A stretch of 64,000 nt of DNA from Arthrobacter silviterrae (lineage in GTDB: Bacteria; Actinomycetota; Actinomycetes; Actinomycetales; Micrococcaceae): assembly GCF_011045165.1 (NCBI RefSeq), contig NZ_JAAKZI010000004.1, positions 98,383 through 162,382 of the forward strand, read 5' to 3'. How positions within the stretch are numbered: position 1 is the first letter of the stretch; each line of letters opens with the position of its first letter. Both the position numbers and the translations under genes were made by a program. Below the pieces are notes generated by a model that saw only the letters and a list, made by a program, of their open reading frames with translations, was not told the DNA's origin and made no database searches. This document shows positions 8,728 to 17,349 of the stretch, in pieces.

Positions 8728-10803
8728 TTAGCGGCGGGCGGCAGCCTTCGCCTTGTGGATCAACACCTTTTCGTCCACGGGTGCGTCCTTGCTGGCCCGC
8801 AGGGTGCGGAAGTAATCGCGGGCCTCGTCCTGGCGTTCGCGCTCAATGCCGCTGGCAATGGTGGCGCGCAGGTGTTCGGGGCCGTAACCAAAGGCGTCCA
8901 CCAGCTCCAGGGCGTGGGGGCGCAGCTTGGCCAGCACGCGGTTGACATAGGGTGAAAGTGCCCGGGCCCGCTGCATGGAAATCCGCCCGTTCATCAGGTA
9001 CCAGTCCAAGTGCTTTTCCATGAGTGTCAGGCCAAAGAGATCACGCAGCCGCGTGAGCACCTTCCGGGTGCCGGCGTCGTCAATGGTGTGCAAGGCCTCC
9101 GTGAACGCCTCCCACTGCAGCAGCTCGGCGTGGGCGCGCGCTGCCTCGATCAATTCATTCTGGTGTTCGTTGAAGATTTCCGCGCCCCGCTCCTTCGGCA
9201 GTTTGGCAGCCTCCTTCAGGGAAGCGGCCACGGCGGCAACCATGGTCTGCACCCGGTCCGCCAGCATGTCGTGCTGGGTGCCTTCGTCCTTCAATGCCTT
9301 CGCCGACTTTTGGGCTGACCCGGAGTCGGCAACGAACTGGGCCACCTGCCGCAGCCCCGTCTTGTTCAGCGTCAGGTCTGCGGCCTGCCCCACGACGAAG
9401 CGCGCCAGGACGCCGAAGTCGAGATTGCGGAACTCCTTGGAGTAGTCGGCCAGCAGCCTCTTGGCCACCAATTGCAGGAGCACCGTGTTGTCGCCCTCAA
9501 ACGTGGCGTACACGTCAAGGTCGGCACGCAGCGACGTGAAGCGGTTTTCCACCATGAATCCGGCCCCGCCGCAGGCCTCGCGGCATTCCTGCAGCGTGTC
9601 GAGGGCATGCCAGGTGGACAGTGACTTCAGCGCTGCCGCCAACGTTTCCAGGTCCTGGCGGTCCTCATCCGTGTCATGCGCGCCGGAGAACACGTCGTCG
9701 AACTTGACCAGCAGCTGCTCGTGGGCGAAGGCCGCGGCGTACGTGGTGGCCAGGCGGGGGAGCAGCCGCCGCTGGTGCCGCTGGTAGTCCAGCAACACCA
9801 CTTCCTCCGTGTCCGACGCCGCATTGAACTGCCGGCGCTCCGTGGCGTACTTGACGGCAATGGTGAGCCCGACCTTGGCCGCAGCCACTGCGGCGCCATC
9901 CAGCGACACCCGGCCCTGGACCAGGGTGCCCAGCATGGTGAAGAAACGCCGTCCGGGGCTGGCTATGGGCGAGGAATATGTGCCGTCAACGGCAACATCG
10001 CCGTAGCGGTTCAGCAAGTTGGTGCGCGGGATGCGCACGTTGCTGAAATGCAGCCGCCCGTTGTCGATGCCGTTCAGGCCGCCCTTGATGTTGTCGTCAA
10101 TGCCGCCCACTCCCGGCAGGAATTCCTTCGTGGCAGGATCGCGCAGCTCAACGTAGAAGGCGTGCACGCCGTGGTTCACGCCGCGGGTGACCAGCTGGGC
10201 AAAAACGACGGCGGCCAGCCCGTCAACGGCCGCATTGCCGATGAATTCCTTCCACGCCGCGCGGAATGGCGTGTTGATGGTGAACTCTTCCGTGGCCGGG
10301 TCATAAGTGGCAGTGGTCGCAATCGAGGCAACGTCGGAGCCGTGGCCAATCTCCGTCATGGCAAAGCAGCCCGGAGTCTCCAGTGACATGATGCCGGGCA
10401 GCCACTTGTCCTGGTGGGCCGCCGTGCCAAGGTGCAGCACTGCGGAACCAAACAGGCCCCACTGGACGCCGCCCTTGATCTGCAAGGATGGGTCGGCGAT
10501 GACCAGTTCCTCGAAACCTGCCACATTGCCGCCGTGGTCGTTCTCGCCGCCCAGCCGTTCGGGGAATGCGCGATGGACGCCGTTTTGCTCCACCAGGATG
10601 CCCATCTGGCCAAACACTCGCTTGCGGTGTTCCACATGGCCCAGGCCCTCCACTTTGTGCAGTTCGGGCATGCCGGCCAGTGCACGTGCCTGCAGGCGGA
10701 CCTCGGCCCACCTGCCCAGGAGCGCCCTGCCGAGGACTTCGACGTCAACCGCGGCGCCGTCGTCGTGGGCTGGCTTGGCCGAGGGTGTCAGTACGTCAGT
10801 CAT
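8728..10803 (-). CDS. Acyl-CoA dehydrogenase / acyl-CoA oxidase family protein
   Basis: A 691-residue flavoprotein that introduces the alpha-beta double bond in acyl-CoA thioesters. The FAD/substrate-binding stretch CFAMTEIGHGSDVASIATTA is near residue 150, and GRVSLDGAAVAAAKVGLTIA and the C-terminal CGGAGFMVENRF match the acyl-CoA dehydrogenase/oxidase fold. The length is nearer that of acyl-CoA oxidases than of 380-residue dehydrogenases. It lies just downstream of tetR on the same strand and faces away from the thiolase genes. This resembles the M. tuberculosis fadE5-fadA2-fabG4-htdX locus, though homology to FadE5 itself is an inference. Confidence 0.88.
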   Translation of the reverse strand: MTDVLTPSAKPAHDDGAAVDVEVLGRALLGRWAEVRLQARALAGMPELHKVEGLGHVEHRKRVFGQMGILVEQNGVHRAFPERLGGENDHGGNVAGFEELVIADPSLQIKGGVQWGLFGSAVLHLGTAAHQDKWLPGIMSLETPGCFAMTEIGHGSDVASIATTATYDPATEEFTINTPFRAAWKEFIGNAAVDGLAAVVFAQLVTRGVNHGVHAFYVELRDPATKEFLPGVGGIDDNIKGGLNGIDNGRLHFSNVRIPRTNLLNRYGDVAVDGTYSSPIASPGRRFFTMLGTLVQGRVSLDGAAVAAAKVGLTIAVKYATERRQFNAASDTEEVVLLDYQRHQRRLLPRLATTYAAAFAHEQLLVKFDDVFSGAHDTDEDRQDLETLAAALKSLSTWHALDTLQECREACGGAGFMVENRFTSLRADLDVYATFEGDNTVLLQLVAKRLLADYSKEFRNLDFGVLARFVVGQAADLTLNKTGLRQVAQFVADSGSAQKSAKALKDEGTQHDMLADRVQTMVAAVAASLKEAAKLPKERGAEIFNEHQNELIEAARAHAELLQWEAFTEALHTIDDAGTRKVLTRLRDLFGLTLMEKHLDWYLMNGRISMQRARALSPYVNRVLAKLRPHALELVDAFGYGPEHLRATIASGIERERQDEARDYFRTLRASKDAPVDEKVLIHKAKAAARR

Positions 10804-10854
10804 GAAAATCCTTTTGCTTGAAATTGTTGGACGGGGAGGAATTGAAGATGGGGG

Positions 10855-11565
10855 CTACGGGACCGGCGAAGCCGCAGGGGCGACCTGGCGCCACACTCCG
10901 TCGAAGAGCCAGGCGGCCATCTGTTCAGCCATGGCGGCGTGTCCGGGCCTGGCCGGGGAGGGCGGAGTGTTGAGCCACAGCTCGCCCGCCGTCCGGACCA
11001 GGCCAATGGCGGCCGTGGGCCAGTAGCCCAGGAGCGGCGAGTTGGAGTCGCCGAGGATGTCGCGGAGGGGCTCGGAAATCATGGCCGTGACGGCGTCAAA
11101 GAAGCCGCTGAGTTCCCCCGCCTCCAAGGTGCCGCCACCTGTTGGCGCCGGAACGGGGGCCGTGACAAAAGCATAAACATTGGGTGACGTCTCAGCCATC
11201 TGCAAGTAGGCCTCAACCATGTTGACAAGCCCTTCCCGCGGCGTGCGGGCAGTCTTTCCCGCCGCCACGATGGTTTCGCGCATCTGTCCGATCACCACCT
11301 TGCCCACCGCCAGCTGAAGCCCGGCCTTGTCGCCAAAGTAGCGGTAAAACACCGACTTTGAGGTTCCGGCGTTGACGGCAATGTCCTCCATGGAGGCATC
11401 GGAACCAAGGTGGTGGATGGCCCGCCGGGTGGCCCTGATGAGCTCACGACGGCGTTCCTCGCGGTGCGCTTCCCACCTCACTGAACGCCCGTCCACCGTG
11501 GGGCCGGGCGCGGCAAGGTGAGGGGCAGGGGAAAGGGTGGCCTGTCCGTTCTGTACCGTGTTCAC
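10855..11565 (-). CDS. TetR-family transcriptional regulator of the fatty-acid locus
   Basis: A 236-residue regulator. A TetR helix-turn-helix lies at about residues 45-75 (SMEDIAVNAGTSKSVFYRYFGDK), followed by a ligand-binding domain of normal size. I chose GTG 11565 rather than the longer frame from 11694, because the longer frame would run through the operator palindrome and the GTG sits 7 nt after a TACGCT box. It is co-transcribed with the acyl-CoA dehydrogenase gene and divergent from the thiolase gene. The expected ligand is an acyl-CoA, by analogy with other regulators at such loci. Confidence 0.9.
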   Translation of the reverse strand: MNTVQNGQATLSPAPHLAAPGPTVDGRSVRWEAHREERRRELIRATRRAIHHLGSDASMEDIAVNAGTSKSVFYRYFGDKAGLQLAVGKVVIGQMRETIVAAGKTARTPREGLVNMVEAYLQMAETSPNVYAFVTAPVPAPTGGGTLEAGELSGFFDAVTAMISEPLRDILGDSNSPLLGYWPTAAIGLVRTAGELWLNTPPSPARPGHAAMAEQMAAWLFDGVWRQVAPAASPVP

Positions 11566-11578
11566 GATACCCAGCGTA
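11563..11578 (-). promoter_or_regulatory. TACGCT -10 box 7 nt before tetR GTG
   Basis: Read on the minus strand, TACGCT (11578-11573) is followed by 7 nt and the GTG at 11565, so the mRNA is predicted to be leaderless. The box is inside the operator palindrome, so repressor binding would occlude it. Confidence 0.6.
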
Positions 11579-11596
11579 TCAGGTACGCTGGGTATC
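11566..11596. promoter_or_regulatory. 31-bp perfect palindromic operator between tetR and fadA
   Basis: The arm GATACCCAGCGTA (11566-11578), a 5-nt spacer TCAGG and the exact reverse-complement arm (11584-11596). The left edge touches the tetR start codon. Each arm carries a TACGCT box pointing outward, so one dimer-pair site would cover both divergent promoters. This is the predicted binding site of the adjacent TetR protein. Confidence 0.75.
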
Positions 11597-11629
11597 AGTA
11601 ACCGCAGGCCATCCCTAGGAGAATGCTCC

Positions 11630-12952
11630 ATGAATGCAACAACCACACCCGCATCCGGCGTCCGCAAGGCGGTCGTTGTCGGCGGCAACCGCATACCGTT
11701 CGCACGGGCAGGGGGCGCCTACGCGCACTCGTCAAACCAGGACATGCTCACGGCCGCCCTCGACGGACTCGTGGCCCGCTTCGGCCTGCAGGACGAAACC
11801 ATTGGGGAAGTGGCTGCCGGCGCCGTGCTCAAGCACTCCCGCGACTTCAACCTCACCCGCGAAGCAGTGCTGGGTTCGGCCCTTTCGGCGACCACCCCGG
11901 CATACGACCTTCAACAGGCCTGCGCCACCGGCATGGAGGCCGTTATCGGGCTCTCCAACAAGATCAAGCTGGGCCAGCTGGACTCAGCCATTGCAGGAGG
12001 CGTTGATTCAGCCTCCGATGCACCCATCGCCGTCAGCGAGGGCTTGCGCGCCATCCTCCTGGACCTCAACCGGGCCAAGACAACCGTGGACAAGGTGCGG
12101 ATCCTCGCCCGCATCCGCCCCAAGGACCTCTCCCCGGACGCCCCGTCAACCGGGGAACCCCGCACCGGCCTGTCCATGGGCGAACACCAGGCCCTGACCA
12201 CGGCGCAGTGGAAAATCAGCCGCCTCGCCCAGGACGAACTGGCCCTGGCCAGCCACAAGAACCTTGCCGCCGCCTATGACCGCCACTTCTTTGATGACCT
12301 GATCACGCCCTACCGCGGCCTGAGCCGGGATTCCAACCTGCGCGCCGATTCCACCATGGAGAAGCTCTCCACCCTCAAGCCTGTCTTTGGGCGCAACCTG
12401 GGCGAGGCCGCCACGATGACGGCGGGCAACTCCACCCCGCTGACGGACGGAGCATCCACCGTGCTCCTGGCCTCGGAAGACTGGGCAGCTGCCCACGAAC
12501 TGCCCATGCTGGCCAATGTGGTGGACGGCGAGGCGGGCGCCGTCGACTTTGTCCACGGCAAGGATGGACTGCTCATGGCGCCGGCGTTTGCCGTGCCGCG
12601 CCTGCTGGCCCGCAACGGCCTGACGCTGGCGGACATCGACTACTTTGAAATCCACGAGGCCTTTGCCGGCACCGTCCTGAGCACCCTGGCTGCCTGGGAG
12701 GACGAAGACTTCGGCAAGACCCGGCTTGGCCTCGATGGCGCATTCGGTTCCGTGGACCGCGACAAGCTCAATGTCAACGGCTCCTCCCTGGCGGCAGGCC
12801 ACCCCTTTGCCGCCACTGGAGGACGGCTGGTGGCCACACTGGCCAAGATGCTCCACGAACGAGGCCACGTCGACGGGCGCCCGGCGCGCGGACTGATTTC
12901 AGTCTGCGCCGCAGGCGGCCAGGGCGTGGTGGCGCTGCTGGAGGCCAGGTAA
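11630..12952 (+). CDS. Acetyl-CoA C-acyltransferase (thiolase), FadA2-like
   Basis: A 440-residue thiolase that cleaves 3-ketoacyl-CoA with CoA, or runs in reverse. The nucleophile is the cysteine in LQQACATGMEA near residue 102. The IHEAF histidine and the C-terminal CAAGGQG motif are present. I chose ATG 11630 because AGGAGA lies 7 nt upstream; the longer frame would cross the operator. It is first in a + strand operon with the FabG4-like reductase and the HtdX-like dehydratase, so the products cover three successive beta-oxidation-type steps together with the divergent dehydrogenase. Confidence 0.92.
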   Translation: MNATTTPASGVRKAVVVGGNRIPFARAGGAYAHSSNQDMLTAALDGLVARFGLQDETIGEVAAGAVLKHSRDFNLTREAVLGSALSATTPAYDLQQACATGMEAVIGLSNKIKLGQLDSAIAGGVDSASDAPIAVSEGLRAILLDLNRAKTTVDKVRILARIRPKDLSPDAPSTGEPRTGLSMGEHQALTTAQWKISRLAQDELALASHKNLAAAYDRHFFDDLITPYRGLSRDSNLRADSTMEKLSTLKPVFGRNLGEAATMTAGNSTPLTDGASTVLLASEDWAAAHELPMLANVVDGEAGAVDFVHGKDGLLMAPAFAVPRLLARNGLTLADIDYFEIHEAFAGTVLSTLAAWEDEDFGKTRLGLDGAFGSVDRDKLNVNGSSLAAGHPFAATGGRLVATLAKMLHERGHVDGRPARGLISVCAAGGQGVVALLEAR

Positions 12953-12957
12953 CCATT

Positions 12958-14361
12958 ATGGGAGACGGCACACGCGCCATGAAGGTGCAATCAGACAAGT
13001 ACACGGAATTCGTCAGCCGCGGCTTGGGCAAGGACCTGGCCAAACGCCTGGGCCTGCCCCAGCCGGCCGTCCTGCGGCGCTATGAACCGGGGGCGCCTCT
13101 GGTGCAAGGCCCGGTCCTGGTGCTCGGACATTCCGAGGGTGCCGACGCCGTTGCCGCCGTGCTGCTCGGATGGGACCAGGACGTGCGGCGCCACGCAACG
13201 CCCAAAGAGAGGCTCGGCGCGGTGGTGCTGGTGCTGGACGAGCTGGCACATCCGGACCAGCTTTCGGCTCCGCTGCGCGAGGCAGGATCCTCGCTGCGGG
13301 ACCTGGCCCGCAATGCCCGGGTGGTCAGCATTTCCCGCCCCGCGCTGGCCGAGGACTCGCCGGAAGTTGCCGCCGCACGCCAGGGCATCGACGGGATCAT
13401 GCGCTCCCTCGCCAAGGAACTGCGCGGCGGGTCCACAGCCAACGGGGTCCTGCTGGCCAATGACATCGCCGCCGACTCGCCCAGCGCCATGTCCGCCCTG
13501 CGCTTTTTCCTCTCCGCCCGCTCAGCCTTTGTGGACGGGCAATTCCTCACGGCCTACGCAACCGGCGAACCAGTTGGTCAAGGCACCGCAGAATCCCGGG
13601 AAGCCGCCGAAGCGGACTGGGGGCAACCGCTTAACGGCAGGGTCGCCGTCGTGACCGGGGCCGCACGCGGGATTGGGGCAGCCATTGCCCGCACCCTGGC
13701 CCGGGACGGGGCAAAGGTGATTGCCGTGGACGTGCCCGCTGCCGGGGACCACCTGGCCCAGGTGGCCAACGAAGTCCGCGGCACCGCCCTGCAATTGGAT
13801 GTCACGGCCACCGAGGCGGGTGGGCGCATCCTGGACCACGCAGCCCAGCGGCACGGCCGGCTTGACATTGTGGTGCACAACGCCGGCATCACCCGGGACA
13901 AGCTGCTGGCAAACATGGACAGCGGCCGGTGGGACTCGGTGGTGGCAGTCAACATTGCCTCCCAACTGCGCATGAACCAGGCCTTTTTGGCCAGCAGCCA
14001 CTTTGCTTCCCATCCGCGCATCATCAGCGTGGCCTCCACCAGCGGCATTGCCGGCAACCGCGGCCAGACCAACTATGCGGCGTCCAAGGCGGGCGTCATC
14101 GGCATGGTCCGGGCCACGGCGCCGCTGCTGTCCGGGCGGGGCGGCACGGTGAACGCCGTGGCGCCCGGCTTCATTGAAACGGACATGACGGCCAAGATTC
14201 CGTTTGCCACCAGGGAAGTTGCCCGGAGGCTCAACAGCCTGCAGCAGGGCGGAAAGCCTGAGGACGTGGCCGAGGCAGTGGCCTACTTTGCCCAGGCGGC
14301 CGCCGCCGGCGTCACGGCCAACATCCTGCGGGTGTGCGGGCAAAACCTGGTGGGCCAGTAG
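12958..14361 (+). CDS. fabG4: 3-oxoacyl-thioester reductase, high-molecular-weight FabG (FabG4-like)
   Basis: A 467-residue reductase with an N-terminal flavodoxin-like half (about 1-210) and a C-terminal SDR half. The SDR half shows VVTGAARGIGAAIA for nucleotide binding, HNAGITRDKLL, and the catalytic TNYAASKAGV (YxxxK). This two-part architecture is that of mycobacterial FabG4 (Rv0242c), which prefers CoA-linked substrates and NADH. It lies 5 bp after the thiolase gene. ATG 12979, seven codons in, has a better-spaced GGGAGA and fits the family start better, so the true protein may be 460 residues. Confidence 0.88.
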   Translation: MGDGTRAMKVQSDKYTEFVSRGLGKDLAKRLGLPQPAVLRRYEPGAPLVQGPVLVLGHSEGADAVAAVLLGWDQDVRRHATPKERLGAVVLVLDELAHPDQLSAPLREAGSSLRDLARNARVVSISRPALAEDSPEVAAARQGIDGIMRSLAKELRGGSTANGVLLANDIAADSPSAMSALRFFLSARSAFVDGQFLTAYATGEPVGQGTAESREAAEADWGQPLNGRVAVVTGAARGIGAAIARTLARDGAKVIAVDVPAAGDHLAQVANEVRGTALQLDVTATEAGGRILDHAAQRHGRLDIVVHNAGITRDKLLANMDSGRWDSVVAVNIASQLRMNQAFLASSHFASHPRIISVASTSGIAGNRGQTNYAASKAGVIGMVRATAPLLSGRGGTVNAVAPGFIETDMTAKIPFATREVARRLNSLQQGGKPEDVAEAVAYFAQAAAAGVTANILRVCGQNLVGQ

Positions 14362-14363
14362 CC

Positions 14364-15347
14364 ATGGACCAGCAACTCACGGAGATGCCTCTGCTTTCCA
14401 AGCTGTATCTCAATGCGGCGGCCACGGCGGCAAAGCAGCGGCTTTTGCGCACCACGCCTGTGGCGGCCCTGCCGGCCCGCGCCGTGGAAGTCCGGGGCGT
14501 GCAGGCCGACCTGGCCAAGCTCACCGCATTCCAGCACCTCATGGGCAAACCGGCCCGGGATGTCCTGCCGTCCGGCTACATCCATGCGCTGGCCTTTCCC
14601 GTGGCCATGAGCGTCATGGTGCAGGACGACTTCCCGCTGCCGCTGCTGGGCATGGTCCACCTCGACAACGCTGTGGAGCACCTGGCCCCCGTCCGGTTTA
14701 CCGATGTCCTGTCCATCCGCGCCTGGGCTCGCGAGCTCAAGGGGCACCGGAGCGGCACCCAGGTCCAGCTGGTGGCGGAGGTTCGCAGCGACGACGGCCT
14801 GAGCCTGTTGTGGCGCGGGGTTTCCACCTACTTGGCCAAGGGCATCTACCTGCCGGGTTTGGACAAGCCGGGCAAGGGTCCCGCCCCGGGGGACAGGGCC
14901 ATTTTCGCCCCACCGCAGCCCACGGCCCGGTGGCAGCTCGGCGTGGACACCGGCCGTGCCTATGCGGCGGTGTCCGGCGATTTCAATCCCATCCACCTCA
15001 GCGTCCTTTCCGCCAGGGCGCTGGGCCTGCGCCGCTCCATCGCCCACGGCATGTACGCTGCGGCGCGGGTGCTGGCTGACATCGGCTCGCCCAAACCTGA
15101 CCACTTCAGCTGGAACATCTCCTTTGAATCACCCATCTTCCTTCCGGCCCAGGTGTCGCTTCACATCGCCGACACTTTCGCCGACGACGGCGGTTGGCAG
15201 GGTTCGGAGTTCACCGCCTGGAACGCACACAGCGCCAGGGTGCATTTCCGGGGGAGTGTGGTGGCGGGTGCCGCTGTTCCACGAACCACGGTTGGGCAGC
15301 CAATTCCCGTGACCGGAGCTGAACCCGGGGCCGCGCCGCTGCGTTGA
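14364..15347 (+). CDS. MaoC-family (R)-specific hydratase / dehydratase, HtdX-like
   Basis: A 327-residue enzyme of the double-hotdog MaoC type that reversibly hydrates 2-enoyl thioesters. The second hotdog carries the hydratase motif YAAVSGDFNPIH near residue 205, with the catalytic Asp and His. Motifs AHGMY and FESPIFLPA follow. The start is ATG 14364, two bases after the fabG4 stop. Mycobacterial htdX (Rv0241c) sits next to fabG4 in the same order, which supports the call. It completes the hydration step between the dehydrogenase and reductase of the locus. Confidence 0.85.
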   Translation: MDQQLTEMPLLSKLYLNAAATAAKQRLLRTTPVAALPARAVEVRGVQADLAKLTAFQHLMGKPARDVLPSGYIHALAFPVAMSVMVQDDFPLPLLGMVHLDNAVEHLAPVRFTDVLSIRAWARELKGHRSGTQVQLVAEVRSDDGLSLLWRGVSTYLAKGIYLPGLDKPGKGPAPGDRAIFAPPQPTARWQLGVDTGRAYAAVSGDFNPIHLSVLSARALGLRRSIAHGMYAAARVLADIGSPKPDHFSWNISFESPIFLPAQVSLHIADTFADDGGWQGSEFTAWNAHSARVHFRGSVVAGAAVPRTTVGQPIPVTGAEPGAAPLR

Positions 15348-15351
15348 ACGG

Positions 15352-15376
15352 GTGTGGCAGCTCCCTGCTGCCACAC
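15352..15376 (+). terminator. Hairpin after htdX-like gene
   Basis: Perfect 10-bp stem GTGTGGCAGC / GCTGCCACAC with loop TCCCT, beginning 5 nt after the dehydratase stop and ending 20 nt before the lipoprotein start. No T-run follows, so termination may be weak or Rho-assisted, or the hairpin may protect the upstream 3' end. Confidence 0.5.
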
Positions 15377-15396
15377 AGCGCAAGGGAGTGGTCATC

Positions 15397-15978
15397 ATGA
15401 ATTGGCAATGCGGAAAACTGGCAGCCGCTGCCGCCGCAGGAATGCTGATGCTGGCAGGGTGTTCAGGCAACGCTGCCGGCCCGGCCGCCGGCGACAGCCA
15501 TTCGAGCCCGGCCAACCCGGTGCAGGGCATGAGAAGCCAGCCCAGTCCCAGTTTTCCCAGTCCGGGCCGGGCGGCCGCCGCGCTAAGGAGGGGGCAGACG
15601 TCCCTGGGAACGGTGGTGGTCAACGGGCAGGGCATGACGGTGTACGTATTCGACAAGGATGCCGCCAATTCCGGCACCAGTGCGTGCACCGGACCCTGCC
15701 TGACATTCTGGCCCCCCGTCAAGGCCACGGCGGGGACGCCGCAGGCCACCGGCGTCACCGGCACGGTAGGCACCATCACGCTGCCCAACGGCACCCGGCA
15801 GCTCACCCTCAACGGGCTGCCGCTGTACACCTATGCGGCTGACGCCAAGACCGGCGACACCTCCGGGCAGGGGAACCAGGGATTCGGCGCCGCCTGGTGG
15901 GTTGTTGGGCCCGACGGGCGCAAGGTGTCCTCCTCACAGTCCCCAAGTCCCAGCCCCTATACCGGGCAAGGCTACTAA
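15397..15978 (+). CDS. Lipoprotein with YxFxxD repeats (COG4315 type)
   Basis: A 193-residue predicted lipoprotein with lipobox LAGC (Cys22). A Ser/Pro-rich linker leads to two copies of the secreted repeat of unknown function: MTVYVFDKDAANSG...CTGPCLTFWPP and LPLYTYAADAKTGDTSGQG. These repeats are usual in extracytoplasmic proteins found beside ECF sigma/anti-sigma pairs. ATG 15397 follows AAGGGAG at a good distance; upstream codons of the longer frame fall in the hairpin. It converges on the anti-sigma gene 15 bp away. Role unknown. Confidence 0.82.
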   Translation: MNWQCGKLAAAAAAGMLMLAGCSGNAAGPAAGDSHSSPANPVQGMRSQPSPSFPSPGRAAAALRRGQTSLGTVVVNGQGMTVYVFDKDAANSGTSACTGPCLTFWPPVKATAGTPQATGVTGTVGTITLPNGTRQLTLNGLPLYTYAADAKTGDTSGQGNQGFGAAWWVVGPDGRKVSSSQSPSPSPYTGQGY

Positions 15979-15993
15979 AGCCGGGAACGGCTG

Positions 15994-16728
15994 CTAAAGA
16001 CCGGCACGCAGCAATGGTGCCGGTGATGCCTGGTCCCGAATCAACACCTCCCTGATCGAGCCAACCGGGATGGTGGTGGTTGCCACGGGCGAGACAACGC
16101 TGCCCGGACCTGCCTTCCATGTCGCCACGGAGACCTGCTCGCCAGCCGTCGTCACAACGACAAGTTCATAGACCCCGGGAGCAGCCGTGTTGCCGTAGGC
16201 AGTGCCATCGGCTTCGGCACCCGCGGCACTGTAGCTGCAGGTCCACTCCAACAGGGTGCCCCAGGGTTCGGGCGTCACCTGGCCGCGGGCCGCCAGGAGC
16301 TGCTGCCCGGTGCTGCTGAAGGCCAGCTGCACTGCGGCCCTGTCCGGTGTGGTGGTCGCCTGTGCAGCTGGCGGCGCTTCAGCGGGCTGGAGGCTGGCGG
16401 TCACGGCGGCCGTGCCGCCCACCAAGGCAAGCACGGCGGCAGCTGCCGCCACCGCCTGGCCGGCCCGCCGGCGTCGTGCCTTGCGGGCGAAAACGGCGTA
16501 GGGTGCAGGGTTCGGCAGGGCCGGGCGGCCGTCGGGGTCCAGGGTGTCCGGTCCCACCAGGGCCAGCAAGCCGGGGAGGCCGCACAGTTCAGCCAAGCGG
16601 TCGCGGCAGCGCCGGCACGCCGCCACATGCTGTTCGTAGTCGTGCCGCTCCGACGCCGGCAGGGAACCGAGCACATAGGCGGCATCCCAGGAGGCGTACG
16701 GGTCAAGCTCCGAAGGCGTGGTGTTCAC
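15994..16728 (-). CDS. Anti-sigma factor, ZAS/RskA type
   Basis: A 244-residue membrane anti-sigma factor. The N-terminal cytoplasmic zinc-associated domain contains HVAACRRC (HxxxCxxC). A single transmembrane helix lies near residues 92-112 (AVAAAAAVLALVGGTAAVTA), with an extracellular RskA-like C-terminal domain beyond. It should hold the ECF sigma factor encoded just upstream inactive at the membrane. Start and upstream stop overlap by 4 bp (ATGA), giving equal expression of the pair. It is co-transcribed from the predicted autoregulated promoter at 17306-17333. Confidence 0.88.
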   Translation of the reverse strand: MNTTPSELDPYASWDAAYVLGSLPASERHDYEQHVAACRRCRDRLAELCGLPGLLALVGPDTLDPDGRPALPNPAPYAVFARKARRRRAGQAVAAAAAVLALVGGTAAVTASLQPAEAPPAAQATTTPDRAAVQLAFSSTGQQLLAARGQVTPEPWGTLLEWTCSYSAAGAEADGTAYGNTAAPGVYELVVVTTAGEQVSVATWKAGPGSVVSPVATTTIPVGSIREVLIRDQASPAPLLRAGL

Positions 16729-17255
16729 CGGCTGCTCACCCCTCTCTCTTCCAACGCGAGCCGCAGGGCACGCAGGCCATAGTGAAGCCGTGACTTGACA
16801 GTGCCGTCCGGCAGGCCGAGGGCGTCAGCGATGGTGCGGGTGTCCTGTCCGTCAAAGTAGGCAAGGCGGATCACCTGCCGGTGTTCGGGGGTCAGGGTGA
16901 GCAGGGCATCCTCCACCAGCCAGGCATCCAAAATCCTGTCGGTCTGATCCGGCCCGGGCTGTTCCGGCAGCTGGTCCGTGCCAATCTCCCGGCGGTGCCG
17001 CGCACTGCGCCAATCATCAATCACCAGGCGGCGGGCCACGGTGAACAACCAGGCACGGAGGGCCGGTTCGCTGCGCTGCAGCACCTCCGGGTGCTCCCAG
17101 GCCCGCAACAGCGTTTCCGCAACCACGTCCTGGGCCACCGTCCCTTCCCTGGTCAGCCGCTGGACGAAGCGCGTCAGCTGCGGGGCGAAGTCATGGTGGA
17201 GCGCACGCATCGCCTCCTCGCGTGCCGGGGTCCCGGTGCGCGCTTGCTGGTCCAT
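16725..17255 (-). CDS. ECF RNA polymerase sigma factor (SigK-like)
   Basis: A 176-residue ECF sigma factor. Region 2 includes VAETLLRAWEHPEVL and WLFTVARRLVIDDWR at about 45-82. Region 4 includes LTPEHRQVIRLAYFDGQDTRTIA...GTVKSRLHYGLRAL near the C-terminus. It is translationally coupled to its anti-sigma gene. The gene directs itself away from a DUF2231 membrane-protein gene, and both have matching GAACC-N16-CGTC promoters, so these are its likely targets. The inducing signal cannot be read from sequence; SigK/RskA-type pairs in relatives sense redox or envelope state. Confidence 0.9.
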   Translation of the reverse strand: MDQQARTGTPAREEAMRALHHDFAPQLTRFVQRLTREGTVAQDVVAETLLRAWEHPEVLQRSEPALRAWLFTVARRLVIDDWRSARHRREIGTDQLPEQPGPDQTDRILDAWLVEDALLTLTPEHRQVIRLAYFDGQDTRTIADALGLPDGTVKSRLHYGLRALRLALEERGVSSR

Positions 17256-17305
17256 GTCAACACCTTTCAGGCCCGGAAACCGGGCCGCAGCTCCACTCCA
17301 CCCCT

Positions 17306-17333
17306 TAGACGAAACAGCACCCTTCCTGGTTCA
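17306..17333 (-). promoter_or_regulatory. ECF-type promoter for the sigma/anti-sigma operon
   Basis: On the minus strand, TGAACC (-35), 16 nt, then CGTCTA (-10), about 50 nt before the sigma-factor ATG. The spacing and sequence fit the general ECF pattern. The same motif pair faces the other way at 17350-17377, which argues against chance. Confidence 0.6.
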
Positions 17334-17349
17334 TTTTAATTCCGTCCGG

